Shown: positions 44,358 through 57,577 of the stretch, piece by piece | Layout: the number at the start of each line of letters is the position of its first letter | Position numbering within the stretch: position 1 is the stretch's first letter | Assembly: GCA_028583415.1 (NCBI GenBank) | Contig: CM053265.1 | Coordinates: 33,105,794 to 33,169,793 of the forward strand | From: Protea cynaroides | Taxonomy: Eukaryota > Streptophyta > Magnoliopsida > Proteales > Proteaceae | Length of the DNA stretch: 64,000 nt | Direction: 5' to 3' | Notes under the pieces: model-generated | Database searches by the model: none | What the model saw: the letters and a program-made list of their open reading frames with translations, nothing else | What the model was told of the DNA's origin: nothing | Program-made: the position numbers and the translations under genes

Positions 44358-45635
44358 ATGGCTCGTACCAAGATACCCAGAGTGGGTGATCCACTCCGCT
44401 TCCATTCTAATGAAGCCGAGGCACAGTAAGCCGACTATGCCCGTAAGACAGTGGAGGGTGGTCGTATGGTGAACTTGGCTGAGCTAGCCTTGTTCAACGT
44501 AGAGAGGGCATTTGGTGATATGGGGTGGCTCCCTGTCATCACTTACGACGCGTGCACATGTCCGGATTTGGTGCGCCAGTTCTATTGTAATCTCCAGGTA
44601 GTGGGGAATTACAATGACGTTGAGCATGGTCAGGAGTTGCGCATCACTAGTTATGTTAAAGGGGTGCACATTTCTTTTGATTATCCGCAACTGGCCGACC
44701 TACTGGGCATACCCTATGATGGCCTCATGGTGTACTGTGCGCCTGGAGAGCCACAGTTTGTTTCTATGGAGATGAGGGCAGAGATCGACAATCAGCTGCT
44801 ACGACCTGATCGCTGGCAGATGAGAGCCTGTTACATGCGTCCAGCTCCACGAGTCTTCTGTAAGATTATCCAGCATAATCTGATCCCGCATAGGAGGCAC
44901 TATGAGAGGGTTTCTCAGCTGCCCCAGTTTTTGATATACAGTATCTGCACCAGACAGCCGGTCTGCCTTCCTTACATCATCATGCGGACCATGATTAGTG
45001 CTACATTATCCGGTCATAGGGGTAATCTACCCTATGGACGCATGATTACAGTTCTACTGACCCGTCTGGGGGTTGACCTGGTAGATGAGAAGATCCAGGA
45101 GAAGACCTTCTTGTCGCCTCTAGATTGGGAGGCTATCTGCAAGATGGGTATGCGGGATGCCCAAGTCAGTGATGAGGAGAGGAACGAGATGGTGCGCCCT
45201 CACACTCGCATGGAGATGGCTGACGCCGAGGCCGCTACTAGAGCTCATGTGGATCCCATCGACGATGATGACCGTATGTATATGGATGTTGACGCCATAC
45301 CACCGCCTTCACCTACGCATGCAGTTGGTGTTGGTACTTCTTTTGCGGCGGATCCTGTACCGGAGACCGGTCCTTCTCATGCGGCTGGTCCTTCACGCCC
45401 ACCTGCTGATGACGTGCTGAGTATGTTTCACGAGATTAGAGAGGCTCAGCGCGCATCGGATCTGAGGATAGGAGAGCTTCTAGAGGCCCAACGCTAGACT
45501 GATCAGCGGGTGACTGATCTCACAGCTAGTCTGCAGGCGACTCAGACTCAGGTGGCATGGTTGACTAGAGTCTATGCCGAGGACTATGACAGAGATCGTG
45601 AGGTGCCGCCTCCTCCTTCGCCTCCAGCTTCTTGA
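44358..45635 (+). pseudogene. Antisense ORF (plant transposon-type protein), element B, two stops
   Basis: One frame of 425 codons from ATG 44358 to TGA 45633-45635, opposite to gag-pol. It is interrupted by TAA at 44427-44429 (TAT in A) and TAG at 45495-45497. The globular part (NLAELALFNVERAFGDMGW, YVKGVHISFDYPQLADLLG, YIIMRTMISATLSGHRGNLP) is uninterrupted, unlike A. The C-terminal part has a shorter Ala run than A and one fewer coiled-coil repeat, then ends in the same PPPPSPPAS tail. A role is unknown. Its position and antisense orientation match extra ORFs described in other plant Ty3/gypsy elements. The 260 bp from 45636 to the primer site shows no feature. Confidence 0.74.
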
Positions 45636-45897
45636 GTGTACTTTATTTTCCTTATACTACAGAGTAACTGTCCGGGTTGTGGACTATACTCTGCTTTAGT
45701 TATATATATACATTTTGTTTCGCTCTCATTGTATGTAAACTTGTTTCCCATTTAATAGATGCATTATTCTCTTTTTAAATTTGGTCTCAATCATCACTGG
45801 TGCTTATAGTGTGTTAATATTACTGTTTTTATTTTTATCCTATCTCAGTTCACAATTGTCTTGAATGTATGTTAGTTCAGCGGGCAAGGCCTGAGAT

Positions 45898-45909
45898 GCT
45901 CTGATACCA
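45898..45909 (-). other. Primer binding site (initiator Met tRNA), element B
   Basis: TGGTATCAGAGC in element sense, exactly complementary to the 3' end of plant initiator-Met tRNA and placed three bases inside the 5' LTR. It is the minus-strand priming site. Confidence 0.92.
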
Positions 45910-45912
45910 AGT

Positions 45913-48217
45913 TGTCACAGCCGAATTCTGCACTATTCAGAATGGTGTGATGAACCGCTAATAAACCAACGGTTCAACCAGGATCTCAAATAGGCTATCC
46001 CCATTTTTTCAGAACCCCATACATCCATAATCATAATCAGAGTAAATACACAATAACGGAAGTCTTATAATAAGAAGAACTGAGAATCTATGTGATATTA
46101 AAATTTAAATAATAATTTATTCTGTTTTAACTGAGACATAAATATTTAAATACCAAAAACATATCTTAATAAAACCAAATAAAGAAACCTATAAAATATC
46201 TAATCAAATACACATGAGTTGCACTTGCAAGAGGAGTCGTGTATATCCACTTCAGCTCCAGCTTCCATTGCTGCCACGTCCCCATATGCAGACGCATTCA
46301 TGTAATCTTCAACGGTATAACCTGCATCATCAACTAAAAATATTCGACGTCGAGGGGTGAGCACACATCATGGCTCAGTGAGTAGCCAATACAATGCAAC
46401 AATACATATGCATGCAATCAATTTATATCTTTGGTCCGGTTTAAAGTTTGCAGTATGCAATAGAAAGGTTTAGGTAGTCAAAGGTCGCGTTTATTAATCC
46501 TGCCTCTATACACAAGTGTGTGACGTCACCCGAAGATCACGTTTAACGTCAACTAACATGCACCCAACCATGAACATTTATAACAAAGGTTAACGTTTAT
46601 TGCTATATATTGCCATACCAACACGTAAGCCCTTGTTGGCGAGGGCTACAAACTGGGCTCGCAACTAACCAATCCTAATGCCAAAAAGTGTATCCAAGGC
46701 CTCACCCCAGCATCCCTCAGAATGTCCATAGAGAAAGACCTAAGGCCCCCCGGTAGAGTCAGAGACTACAAGGACCGAGACCAACTCCCCTGATACTCTA
46801 CGACATAATAGTTCTGCCAAAGTAATGGCAATACAACGATGCCAATGCACAAGACTTGAGTTAGAGATAGAGCTAAAGTGCTGAGACCTGCCAAAGGTTA
46901 ACGTTTATTGACGTTCTCATCACACCCCCCCTGATACTCGCTCGCATCAAGTACATCAACCACACACATACAAGCACATGCCTATTCCTATCATCATCAT
47001 CATCATCATGTTATAAACAATAAAGTAAATATGCATGAACAAGTAATAGAAATATTGGATGGGATGTTGTATGCACATTACAAACATATTCGCATAGAAT
47101 CAAGCATGGCATATGACTCATGAAAATAGAAAACAGTTTTGTTATTAACCAGTTAGTTTAGAGTTCTGGTTCCTCAACTCAGTTTGCTAAAAGATACTTT
47201 TTCAAGCTTTAGAATCACCTTTACAATGTTATTATATTGTTAGAAGAACTAACAAAGTCGATAGAATTTAATTAGAATTAATTCCTGATTTTAAAACCAC
47301 TCTGTTAACTGAGGGTCGGAGGTAGGGTCGGAGTCCTGATCGACCCTGGGTGCGACCCTCCCTTAACTCTGAACATCCCGAACACTGAGGGTTGATGGTC
47401 AGAATCACCTAGGGTCGGATGGTCATCGACCCTTGGTGCGACCCTCTGTGAACTTTGGTCCAATTCCCTCTTTTTAATCCATTCTTCGTGTTTGGGTCCT
47501 ATGGCTTGCTTCAACATTCCATTCAACATTCATTCCATGGTCTAGAACCATGAATCATCCACCTAAATAGCTTTCATTCATTTTTCTATCGTTTTCCATG
47601 AAAACCTAACCATAGATTGATGGTTTGGGTTTCTCCGAGATCACACTCTCACCAATAACTAACCTAAGGTCTGTAGAAACTCATGGAATTAGTATCCATA
47701 CCAGAGAAGAATAATCCTTCTCTGCAACTCTTCTCTTTTGGCTTAATTCTCTTCCTTGTTTCTCTTCTTCTTCTTTTCCTTCTCTTCTCTTTCTCTCAGT
47801 TCAATTAGGGTTGTGAAAGGAGTGAAAGTGGCTCTGGGACATCCTTTAAATAGAGTAGGAACATCCTAAAATAAGTCCCTTTGAGATTAGGAAAGAATCC
47901 CAATCAAAAATTAGGAAATTTCCTAATTCTATTTCCTACGATAACCGAGGGTAGATCGGAGGGTCGATGATCCCGTCGACCCTAGGGTTCTAAGCTGTCC
48001 GACCCTCCCTTCAAAACTGAGGGTCTGAGTTTCTGTTTTAGGAGGTCCGACCCTGCTTAGCTGGGTATGCGACCCTTCCTCTATTTTAAGTATTTTTGGG
48101 TCGATTTGATACCTGGGATCTCGATCTCCCTCACGCCCTTGGTCCATTTGACTCGACCATGACGGGTAAACCTGGTTCAAGGTGGTAAGACCTGGTTAGA
48201 TTGACACGGGTTTCACA
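45913..48217 (-). mobile_element. 5' LTR of element B
   Basis: A 2,305-bp LTR reading TGTCACAGCCG...GGGTTTCACA on this strand, colinear with 36309-38616. It is bounded by the primer site on one side and by TTTTC target duplication and the pyrimidine tract on the other. Confidence 0.92.
47843..47854 (-). promoter_or_regulatory. TATA-like box, 5' LTR of element B
   Basis: CCTTTAAATAGA on the plus strand (TCTATTTAAAGG in element sense), at the conserved LTR position about 365 bp from the 5' end. Confidence 0.55.
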
Positions 48218-48222
48218 TTTTC
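48218..48222 (+). repeat. Target-site duplication TTTTC, right copy (element B)
   Basis: Identical to 36304-36308; see there. Confidence 0.85.
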
Positions 48223-48499
48223 TCTCTCTCTTTCGACGTCTCTCTTTCTACTTCTCTCTCTCCTCTCTCTCTCCCACTCTCTCTTTTTTTTTCTCTCTCT
48301 CTACACTCCCTTTTTTATTTTTCTCTCTTTCTAGTTCACTGACTCTCTCTCTACTTCTCTCTATCTCTCTCTTTCTTTTCTACCACTCTCTTTAAACTTT
48401 TCCCTCTCTTTCTCTCTCTCCCTCTTTACTTCTTCTTCTCTCTCTCTTTCCTCTTTCTACTTCACTTTCTCTCTCTCACTACCTCATTCCCTCTTTCTA

Positions 48500-50198
48500 T
48501 TTGTCCCTCTCTCCCTCCTCTTCCTCTCTCTCTTTTTCATCTCTCGCTCTTTCTCTTTCCTGCTTTTCCCTTCACTCTCTCTTTCTACTTCTCTCTCTCG
48601 TTCTCTTTCTCTTTCTCTTTGTCCCCCTCTTTTTAGTTCTCTGTTTCCTCTCTTTGTACTTCTCTCACTCTATCTCTCTCTCTCCCTTATTCTCTTCTCA
48701 CTCTCTCCCTCATTCTCTCTCTATCTCTCTCTCCCCCACATTTTCTCTCTCCACTTAGCTTACTTTATCTTTCTTTCTCTCTTACTCTCTCTCCCTCTTT
48801 CTACTACTCTCTCTTTCTCTCTCTTTCTCTACTTAGCTCTCTTTCTCTTTCTCTCTCTCCTTCTTCTCTATGTATCTTTTTACTCTCTCTCTCTCTCCCT
48901 CTCCCTCTCTCTCTCTCTTTTTCTCTCTCCCTCTCTATCTCTCTCTCCTTCTACTTATTTCTCTCTACTTCTCTCTCTCTCTTTCTACTTCTCTATCTCT
49001 CTATCTCTCTCTACTTTTCACTCTCTCTTTCTATTCTCTCTCTCCCTGCTTCACACCCTTTCTCTCTCTCAACTTCTCCCTCTCTCTACCTCTCTCTTTC
49101 TACTTCTCTCTCTACTTCTCTCCCTCTCCGTCTCTCATTCATCTTCTCTCTGTCACTCTCTACTTCCCTCTCCCACTCATTTTATGTCCTTCTATTGTAC
49201 TCCCCCTCTCTCTCAATCTCTATCACCCTCTCTCTCTCTTTCTCGCTCTTTTCACTTCCCTCTCTCTAACTCTATTTCTCTCTCTACTTCTCTCCCTCTC
49301 TCTCTCTCTCACTTTCATCTTCTCTCTCTCTCACTTTCTGCTTCTCTCTCTCTCTTACTTTTGACGTCCCTCTTTCTCTACTTGTCTCACTCTCTCCCTT
49401 CTTCCTCTCATTCTAATTTTCTCTCTCTTTTTACTTCTCCCTCTCTCTCTCTTTTCCCTTTCTACTTTACTTTCTCTCTCTCTCTATCACTTTCCCTCTC
49501 CCTATTTTTCCCTCTTTCTCTCCTCTCTCTCTTTCTCTCTTTCTACTCTCACTCTTTCTCTCTCTCCCTTTTTCCCTTCTCTCTCTTTCTACTTCTCTTT
49601 CTCTTTTTTTCTTTCTCCCTCTCTTTTTAGTTCTCTCTCTCTCCTCTCTTTCCACTTCTCTCTCTCATTCTCTCTCTCCCTCATTCTCTCTCTCCCTCTC
49701 TCTCCTCTCTCTATCATTCTTTCTCTCCTTTCTCTGTCTCACTCTATCTCCTTCTCTCTTCTTCCTTATACTTCTCTCTCCCTTTCTAGTTCTCTTCTCT
49801 CTCTCTCTATCTCACTCTCCCTCCCTCTCTCTTTATACTTCTCTCTCTCTCTTCTAGTTCTCTCCCTCTCTCTCTATATATATCTCACTCTCCCCCTCTC
49901 TCTCTTTCTATCTCCATCTCTCAAAATATACATGTCTCTCTCTCACTCTCTCTTCCAACATCTCTCTTTCTCTTTCACTCTTTGTTCTTTTCTCTCTCTA
50001 TTCCTCTATATCTCTCTCTTTTAACTTCTCTCATTCTCTCTCCCCCTCTCTTTTTTGTCTCCCTCTCTAACTACTCTCTTTCTCTCTCTCTTTCTATCTC
50101 TCTCTAAGTAGTCTCTCTCTCTCACTCTCTTTCTCTCTCTCTCTTTCTACTACTCTCCCTCTCTCTCTACTTCTCTCTCTCTCTCTCTTTATTTTTCT

Positions 50199-50242
<44 letters not shown>

Positions 50243-50974
50243 ACTTCTCTCTCTCTTTACTTCTCTCTCTTTCACTTTCTACTTCTCCCACTTCTCCCTC
50301 TCTTTCAACTTATCGCCCTCTCTTTCTACTTTACTCTTTCTTTCTACTTCTCTCTCTATATTTTTACTTTTCTCTTTCTCTCTTTCTATGTCTCTCTTTC
50401 TACTTCTCTCTCTTCTCCCTCTCTTTTTACTTCTCTTCCACTCTTTCTACTTCTCTCTCCCCATCTCTCTCTTCCTTTGTACTTTTCTCTCTCTCTTTCT
50501 ACATCTCTCTTTCTACTTCTCTCTCTCTCTCTCAATCTCTCTCTCTCTTTCTACTCTCCCTCTTTCTCTCTCTTTTCTATTTTTTCTCTTTCTACTTCGC
50601 TATCTCTCTCTTTCTACTTCTCTCTCTCTCTCTCCTTTATCATTATATTTTTAAATCTTTCTCTCTCTCCCTCTCTCCCTCTCTCTCTTTTTCTCTCTTC
50701 TCTCTTTCTACTTCTCTTTCTCTCCCACACACTCTCTCTCTTCTCTCCCACTCTCACACTCGCTCTCTCTCCGTTTCAAAATCTCTCTTTCCCTTATCTC
50801 TCTGTCCTTCTCTGTCTCTCTCTTTCCACTTCTCTATCTTTCTCTCTATCTATTTTGCTGTCTCGCTTTCTCCCTCTCTCTCCCCTTTTACCTCTCTCTT
50901 TCTGACATCTCATGTCTCTCGTCTCTCTATCTCTCTCTTTCTACTTCTCTCTCTCTCTCTCTCTCTCTCTTTCT

Positions 50975-51012
<38 letters not shown>

Positions 51013-54000
51013 ACTTCTCCCTCTTTCTACTTCCCTCTCTGTCTCTCTCTCTTTCTACTATTATCTCATTCTCTCTTTGTCGCTGTCCCTCTTTCTTCTT
51101 TTCTCTCTCTACTGCTCTATCCCCCTCCTCTCTCTTTCCTCTCTCTCTCTCTCTATTTCTCTACTTCTCTCTTGCCCTCTCTTTCTGCTTATCCCTCTCT
51201 TTTTATCTCTCTACTTCTCTCTCGCTTTTCTCTCTCTTTCTTCTCACTCTCTCCCTTTCTCTTTCTCTCTCTCTTTTTCTCTCTCTTTCTACTTCTCTCT
51301 CTTTCTCACTCTCTACTTCTCTCACTCTCTCTTTCTCTTTCTACTCCCTCTCTCTCTCCCCCTCTTTCTCTCTCCCTCACTCTCTCTTTCCCCCTCTCTT
51401 TCTACCTCTCTCACATTATCTATCTACTTCTCTCTCTTTCTCTCTCTCTCCCTTTCTCTCTCTCTTTGTCCCTGTCTCTCTCTCTTTTTCTACATCATTC
51501 TCTCTGTATCACTCTCTCTATCTCTCTCTTTTTCTTCATCTCTCTATTTCAACTTTCCTCTCTTTCTTTCTCTCTCCACTTCTCTCACTCTCTCTCTCAT
51601 TTTCTTTCTATTTCTCTTACTTTCTCACTCCCTACTTCTTCCTCTCTCTCTTTCTTTCAACTTAACTCTCTCTTTCTCCCTTTCTTTCTCTCCCTTTTTT
51701 TCCCTCTCTACTTCTCTTTATCTCTCTCTTTTTCTCTCTCATACATAGGCTCTCTTTCTCTCTTTCTCTTTCTACTTTTCTCTTTCAACTTCTCTCTCTT
51801 TCTCACTCTCTATCTATTTTGCTCTATCTTTATCTCTCTATATCTTTTGCTCTATCTTTATCTCTCTTTCTTTCTCTCTCTCTCTATCTCTATCTCTACT
51901 TAGCTCACTTTTTATTACTCTCTCCATCTACTCTCTCTCCCTCTTTCTACTACTCTCTCCTCTTCTCTCTCTCTCTACTTAGCTCTCTTTCTCTTAATCT
52001 CTCTCCTTCTCTATCTCTCTTTTCACTTTCCCTCATACACTTTCTCATTCTCTCTTTCTCACTCTCTTCATGTCTCTCTATTTCTACTTCTTTCTCTCCC
52101 TATCTCTCTCTCTCTATCTTTCTACTTCTACCTCTCTCTTTCTCTCTCCACCTTTCTCTCGCTCTCTCTCTTTCTACTTCTCACTCTCTTTCTCTACCTC
52201 CCTCTCTCCTTTCACTCTCTTTCCTTTCTCTCTCTCCCTTGTTTCTCTCTCTCTCTCTCTTTCCCACTTCTACTCTCTCTCTCCCTCTCTCTTTCTACTT
52301 CTCTCTCTACATCTCATTTTCTCTCTCTACTTCTCTCTTTCTGTCTCTTTGTCTACTTCTTTCCCTCTCTCTCTCCCTCACTCTTTGCTTCTCTCTCTCT
52401 CTCACTTTCTACGTCCCTCTTTCTCTACTCTCTCTCTCTCTCTTTCTACTATCTCTCTCTCTCCTTTCTCTCATTCCGTGAACTCTTGTTTTACTATCTC
52501 TCTCTCTCTCTCTCCTTTCTACTTCTCTCTCTCTCACTCTTTCTCTATCTCTTTGTCTTTTACATCTCCCTCTCTCTTCGTATCTCCTTTTATGTCGCTC
52601 TTTACTACAATGTCTCTCTCACTCTACTTCTCTCTCTCACTTTCTACTTCTCTCCCACTCTCTACTTTTCCATCTCTCTCTTTCTCACTTTCTCTCTCTT
52701 ATCTCTCTCTTTCTCTCTCTATTTCTACTTCTCTCTCTTTACTTCTCTCTCTCTCTACATCTCTCTCTTTCTTTATCCCTTCTCTCTTTTTACTTTTCTT
52801 TCTCTCTTTCTCTCTCTCTCTCTCTCTCATTCTTTCTACTTCATTCTCCCTATTTCCCTCTCTCCATATATCTTTCGTTCTCTCTCTCTCTCTCTCTTTC
52901 TCTTTCTACTTCTCCCCTACTCTCTCTCTTTCGACTTCTCACTCTCTCTTTATCTCTCTACTTCTCTCTCTTTACTCCCTCTGTTTCTTTTCTCTCTCTT
53001 TCTACTTCTCTCTCTCTCTCCTACTTCTCTCTCTTTCTTACTCTCTTTCCCTTTCTACTCTCTCTCCCTTTCTCTTTCCCCCTTTCTCTCTCTCACTTTA
53101 TCATACTACTTCTCTCTCTATCTCTCTTTGTCACTCTCTCTCTCTTTCTCCCTCTCTCTCTCTCTGTCTACTTCTTTCTATTTACTTATTTCTTTCTATC
53201 TCCTTTTTTTCTCCCTCTCTCTCTATTTCAATTTTACTCTTTCCTTGTCTCTATACTTCTCTCTCGCTCCCTCTATTTTCTTTTTACTTCTCTCACTTTC
53301 TCACTCCCTACACTCTCTCTCCCTCTCCCTATTTCAACTTCTCTCTCCCTTTCTCCCTTTCTTTATCTCCAATTTTCTATTTCTCTCTCTACATTCGTCT
53401 ATCTCTCTCTTTCTCTCTCTCTCACACATACTCTCTCTTTATACCTCTCTTTCTAGTTCTCTCTCTCTCTCACTGCCTACTTCTCTCTCTCTCACTATCT
53501 ACTTCTCTCTCTCTTTCTCTATCTCTCTTTGTCTCACACTTTCTTTCTCTCTATCTCAATCTCTACTTAGCTTACTTTCTCTTTCTCTCTCTCCTACTCT
53601 CTCTCCCTCTTTCTACTACTCCCTCTCCCTCTCTCTCCCTCTACTTAGCTCTCTCTCTCTCTTTCTCTCTCTCCTTCTTCTCTATGTATCTTTTTACTCT
53701 CTCCCACTCACTCTATCTCTCTCTCTCTCTATTTCTACTTCTTTCTCTCTACTTCTCTCTCTCTCTTTCTACTTTTCTCTCTTTCTCTACCTCTCTCTAC
53801 TTTTCACTCTCTCTCGCTTTCTACATCTCACTCTCTTTCTCTACCTCTCTCCCTTTTCACTCTCTCTTTCTTCTCTCTCTCCCCACTTTCTCTCTCTTTC
53901 TACATCTCTCTCTCTCTTTCTGCTTCGCTCCTTTCTAATACTCTACTTCTCTCTACCTCTCTCTTTTTACTTTTCTCTCTCTACCTCTCCTTCTCTCTCT

Positions 54001-54294
54001 ACATCTCTCCCTCTATCTCTCTATCTCTCTCTCTCTCCCCCTTTCATCTATTTTCTCTCACTCTTTGCATCCCTCATTCTCACTTTCTATGTCCTTTTTC
54101 TAATCTCAATCTCTCTCTCCCCCTCTCTCTTTCCTCTCTTTCTACTTCTCTCTCTAACTCTCTTTCTTTCCCTCTACTTCTCTCCCACTCCCTCTCTCAC
54201 TTTCATCTTCTTTCTCTCTCTCTCACTCTCTGCTTCTCTCTCTCCTACTTTCTATGTCCCACTTTCTCTACTCTACGCTCTCTCTGTTTTGTAC

Positions 54295-54342
<48 letters not shown>

Positions 54343-55649
54343 TTACTTCTCCCTTTTTCTCTCTTTTCTCTTTCTACTTTACTTTCCCTCTCTCTATCTC
54401 TTTCCCTCCCTCTATTTTTCCCTTTCTCCTCTCTCTCGCTCTCTTTTTCTACTCTCTCTCTTTCTCTCTCTAGCTTTTTCCCTTCCCTCCCTCTTTCTAC
54501 TTCTCTCTCTCTGTTTCTCTTTCTCTTTCTCCCTTTCTTTTTAGTTCTCTCTCACTCTCCTCTCTTTCTACTTCTCTCTCTCTATCTCTCTCTCGCTCAT
54601 TCTCTTCTCTCTCTTTCCCTCATTCCCTCTCTCTACCTACCTCACTTTCTCTTTCTCCTACTCTACCTCCCTCTTTCTACTACTCTCGCTATCTCTCCCT
54701 CTCTCTCTCTACATAGCTCTCTTTCTCTTTCTCTCTCAACTTCTTCTCTATGTCTCTTTTTACTCTCTCTCCCTCTCTCTCTTTCTCTCTCTCTTTCTAC
54801 TTCTCTCTCTCTCTCTTTCTACTTCTCTCTTTATCTTTCTCTACTTTTTACTCTCTCTCTCTTTCTACATCTCACCCTCTTTCTCTACCTCTCTCCATTT
54901 CCACTCTCTCTTTCTTTTCTCTCTCTCTCTCCCTCTGTTTCTTTCACTCTTTTTACTTTTCTCTCTTTATTTCACCTTCGCTCCCTTTCTATCTCTCTCT
55001 ACCTCTCCTTCTCTCTCTTTACTTTTCACCCTCTCTCTTTCTCTCTTTCGTCTTCTCTCTCTCTCTCTCACTCTTTGCTTCCCTCCCTCTCACTTTATAT
55101 GTCCTTCTTTTTCAACTCTTTCTATCTCTCTCCCTCTCTCTTTCCCTCTCATTCTACTTCTCTCACTCTTTAACTCTCTTTCTACTTTTCTACCTCTCTC
55201 TCTCCCACTTTCATCTTTTCTCTCTATCTTTCACTCTCTACTTCTCTCTCTTTCTCTACCCTCTCCCTCTCTATCTCTCTTTTCAATCTCTCTTTTTCTA
55301 CTTCTTTCTCTCTCTTCATGTCTCTCTCTCTTTTTACTTCTCCCTCTCTCTCTTGTCTCTTTCTACTTCACTTTCTCTCTCTTTCTCTCCTCTTCTACTC
55401 TCTCTCTTTCTCTCTCCCTTTTCTCCTTCCCTCCCTCTTTCTACTTCTCTCTATCTCTTTTTCTATTTTTCCCACCCATTTGAGTTCTCTTTCTCTCCTC
55501 TCTTTCTACTTCTCTCTCTCTCGCTCTCTCTGCCACATTGTCTCTCTCTCTCTCTCCTCTCTCTCTCATTCTCTCTCTCTCCTCTCCCTGTCTCACTCCT
55601 TCTCCTTCTCTCTCTCTTTATCTCACTTCTCTCTCTCATTCTATTTCTC

Positions 55650-55706
<57 letters not shown>

Positions 55707-56003
55707 CATATATCTCCCTCTCTCTCTCTCTATCTCTTTCTCTCCCAATCTCTCATAATATATATATGTCTCTCTCTCATACTCTCTCTTTCTACATTTC
55801 TCTCTCTCTCTCTCTTTCTTCTTCTCTCATTCTCTCTTTTTCTCTTCTCTCTTTGTTCTTTTTTCTCTCTATTTCTCTATATCTCTCTCTTTCTACTTCT
55901 CTCTCTCTCTCTTTTTCTGTAGCTCTCCAAACTTCTTTCCCTCTATCTCTCACTCTCTTTTTCTCTATCTCTCTACTTCACCCCCTCTCTCTCTACTTCT
56001 CCC

Positions 56004-56063
<60 letters not shown>

Positions 56064-56496
56064 AATTTTCTACATTTTTTCTCTTTACTTCCCTCTCTCT
56101 CACTTTCAACTTCACTCACTTCTCCCACTCTTCTAACTTATCGCCCTCTCCATTTATTTCTCTCTCTCTTTGTACTTCTCTCCCCTTCTCTCTCTATATT
56201 TCTACGTCTCCCTTTTTCTCTTTCTACGTCTCTCTTTCTACTTCTCTCTCTTTCTCTCTTTCTCTCTCTACTACCCTTCTCTTTCTACTTCTCTCTCTTT
56301 TCCCACTCTTTCTACTTCTCTCCCTCTCTTTCTACTTTTCTCTCTCCATCTCTATCTTTCTTTTTACTTTTTTCTCTCTCTCTTTCGACATCTCTCTCTC
56401 TCTCTCTCTCTCTCTCCCTCTCTCTCTTTCCCTCTCTTTCTACTCTCCCTTTTCAATTTTTCTCTCTTTCTACTTTGCTGTCTCTCTCCTTCTACT

Positions 56497-56548
<52 letters not shown>

Positions 56549-57529
56549 CTACCTCTCTCTTTCTACTTCTCTCTCTCCCTCTTCACTTCTCCTTCTCTCT
56601 CTTTTCTCTTTCGACTTCACTTTCTCTCTCTCTCTCTACCTCATTCCCTCATTTTATTTTCCCTCTCTCCCTCCTCTCTCTCTCTTTTTCTTCTCTTACT
56701 CTTTCCCTCTCCCGCTTTTCCCGTTCTCTCTCACATTCTACTTTTCTCCCTCTTTCTTATACTCTTTCTCTTTGTCCCTCTCTTTTTAGTTCTCTCTCTC
56801 CTCCCTTTGTACTTCTCTCACTCTATCTCTCTCTATCTCTCTCTCTCCCTCATTCACTCTCTACTTAGCTCACTTTCTCTATCTTTCACTCTTACTCTCT
56901 CTCCCTCTCTCTACTATTCTCTCTTTCTCTCTCTCTCTACTTAGCTCTCTTTCTCTTTCTCACTCTCTCCTACTTCTCTATGTATCTTTTTACTCTCTCT
57001 CTCCCCCTCTCCCCCTCTCTTTCTCACTCTCCCTATCTCTCTCTTTCTACTTCTTTCTCTCTACTTCTCTCTCTCTCTTTCTACATCTTTGTCTCTCTAT
57101 CACTCTCTACTTTTCACTATCTCTTTCTTTTCTCTCTCTCCCTCTGTTTCTCTCTCTCATTCTACATGTCTCTCCCTTCCTACTTCACTCTCTTTCTCTC
57201 TCTCTACTTCTCCCTCTATTTGCTACTCTCTTTCTACTTCTCTCTCTCTACCTTTACTTCTCTCTCTCTACTTCTCTCCCTCGCTCTCTCTTTCATATTC
57301 TCTCTCTCACTCTCCGCTTCCCTCTCTCTTACTTTTTATGTCCTATTGTACTCTATCTCCATGTCTCTCACACCCTCTCCCACTCTCTTTTCCTCTCTTT
57401 CAACTTCTTTCTCTCTCTAAATCTCATTATCTCTCTACTTCTCTCCCTCTCTCTCACTCACTTCCATCTTCTCTCTCTCTCACATTCTGCTTCTCTCTCT
57501 CTTACTTTTGACGTCCCTCTTTCTCTACT

Positions 57530-57577
<48 letters not shown>

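Larger units (their letters stand above)
36309..48217 (-). mobile_element. Ty3/gypsy chromovirus element B, full length
   Basis: An 11,909-bp element in minus orientation with LTRs of 2,308 and 2,305 bp, an exact initiator-Met primer site, antisense ORF, gag, pol and polypurine tract, and a perfect TTTTC target duplication. Both terminal dinucleotides show point damage (TA at 36309; TTTCACA at the right end). It differs from A by subfamily variants in the LTR. Gag-pol has more breaks than A, with at least seven stops and five frameshifts. Confidence 0.94.

Noticed and set aside
52486..55173. An 895-codon open frame rich in Ser, Leu and Phe
   Set aside because: It lies wholly in the C/T tract. 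Pyrimidine-only triplets cannot be stops, parallel frames are also open, and there is no domain, start context or codon bias.
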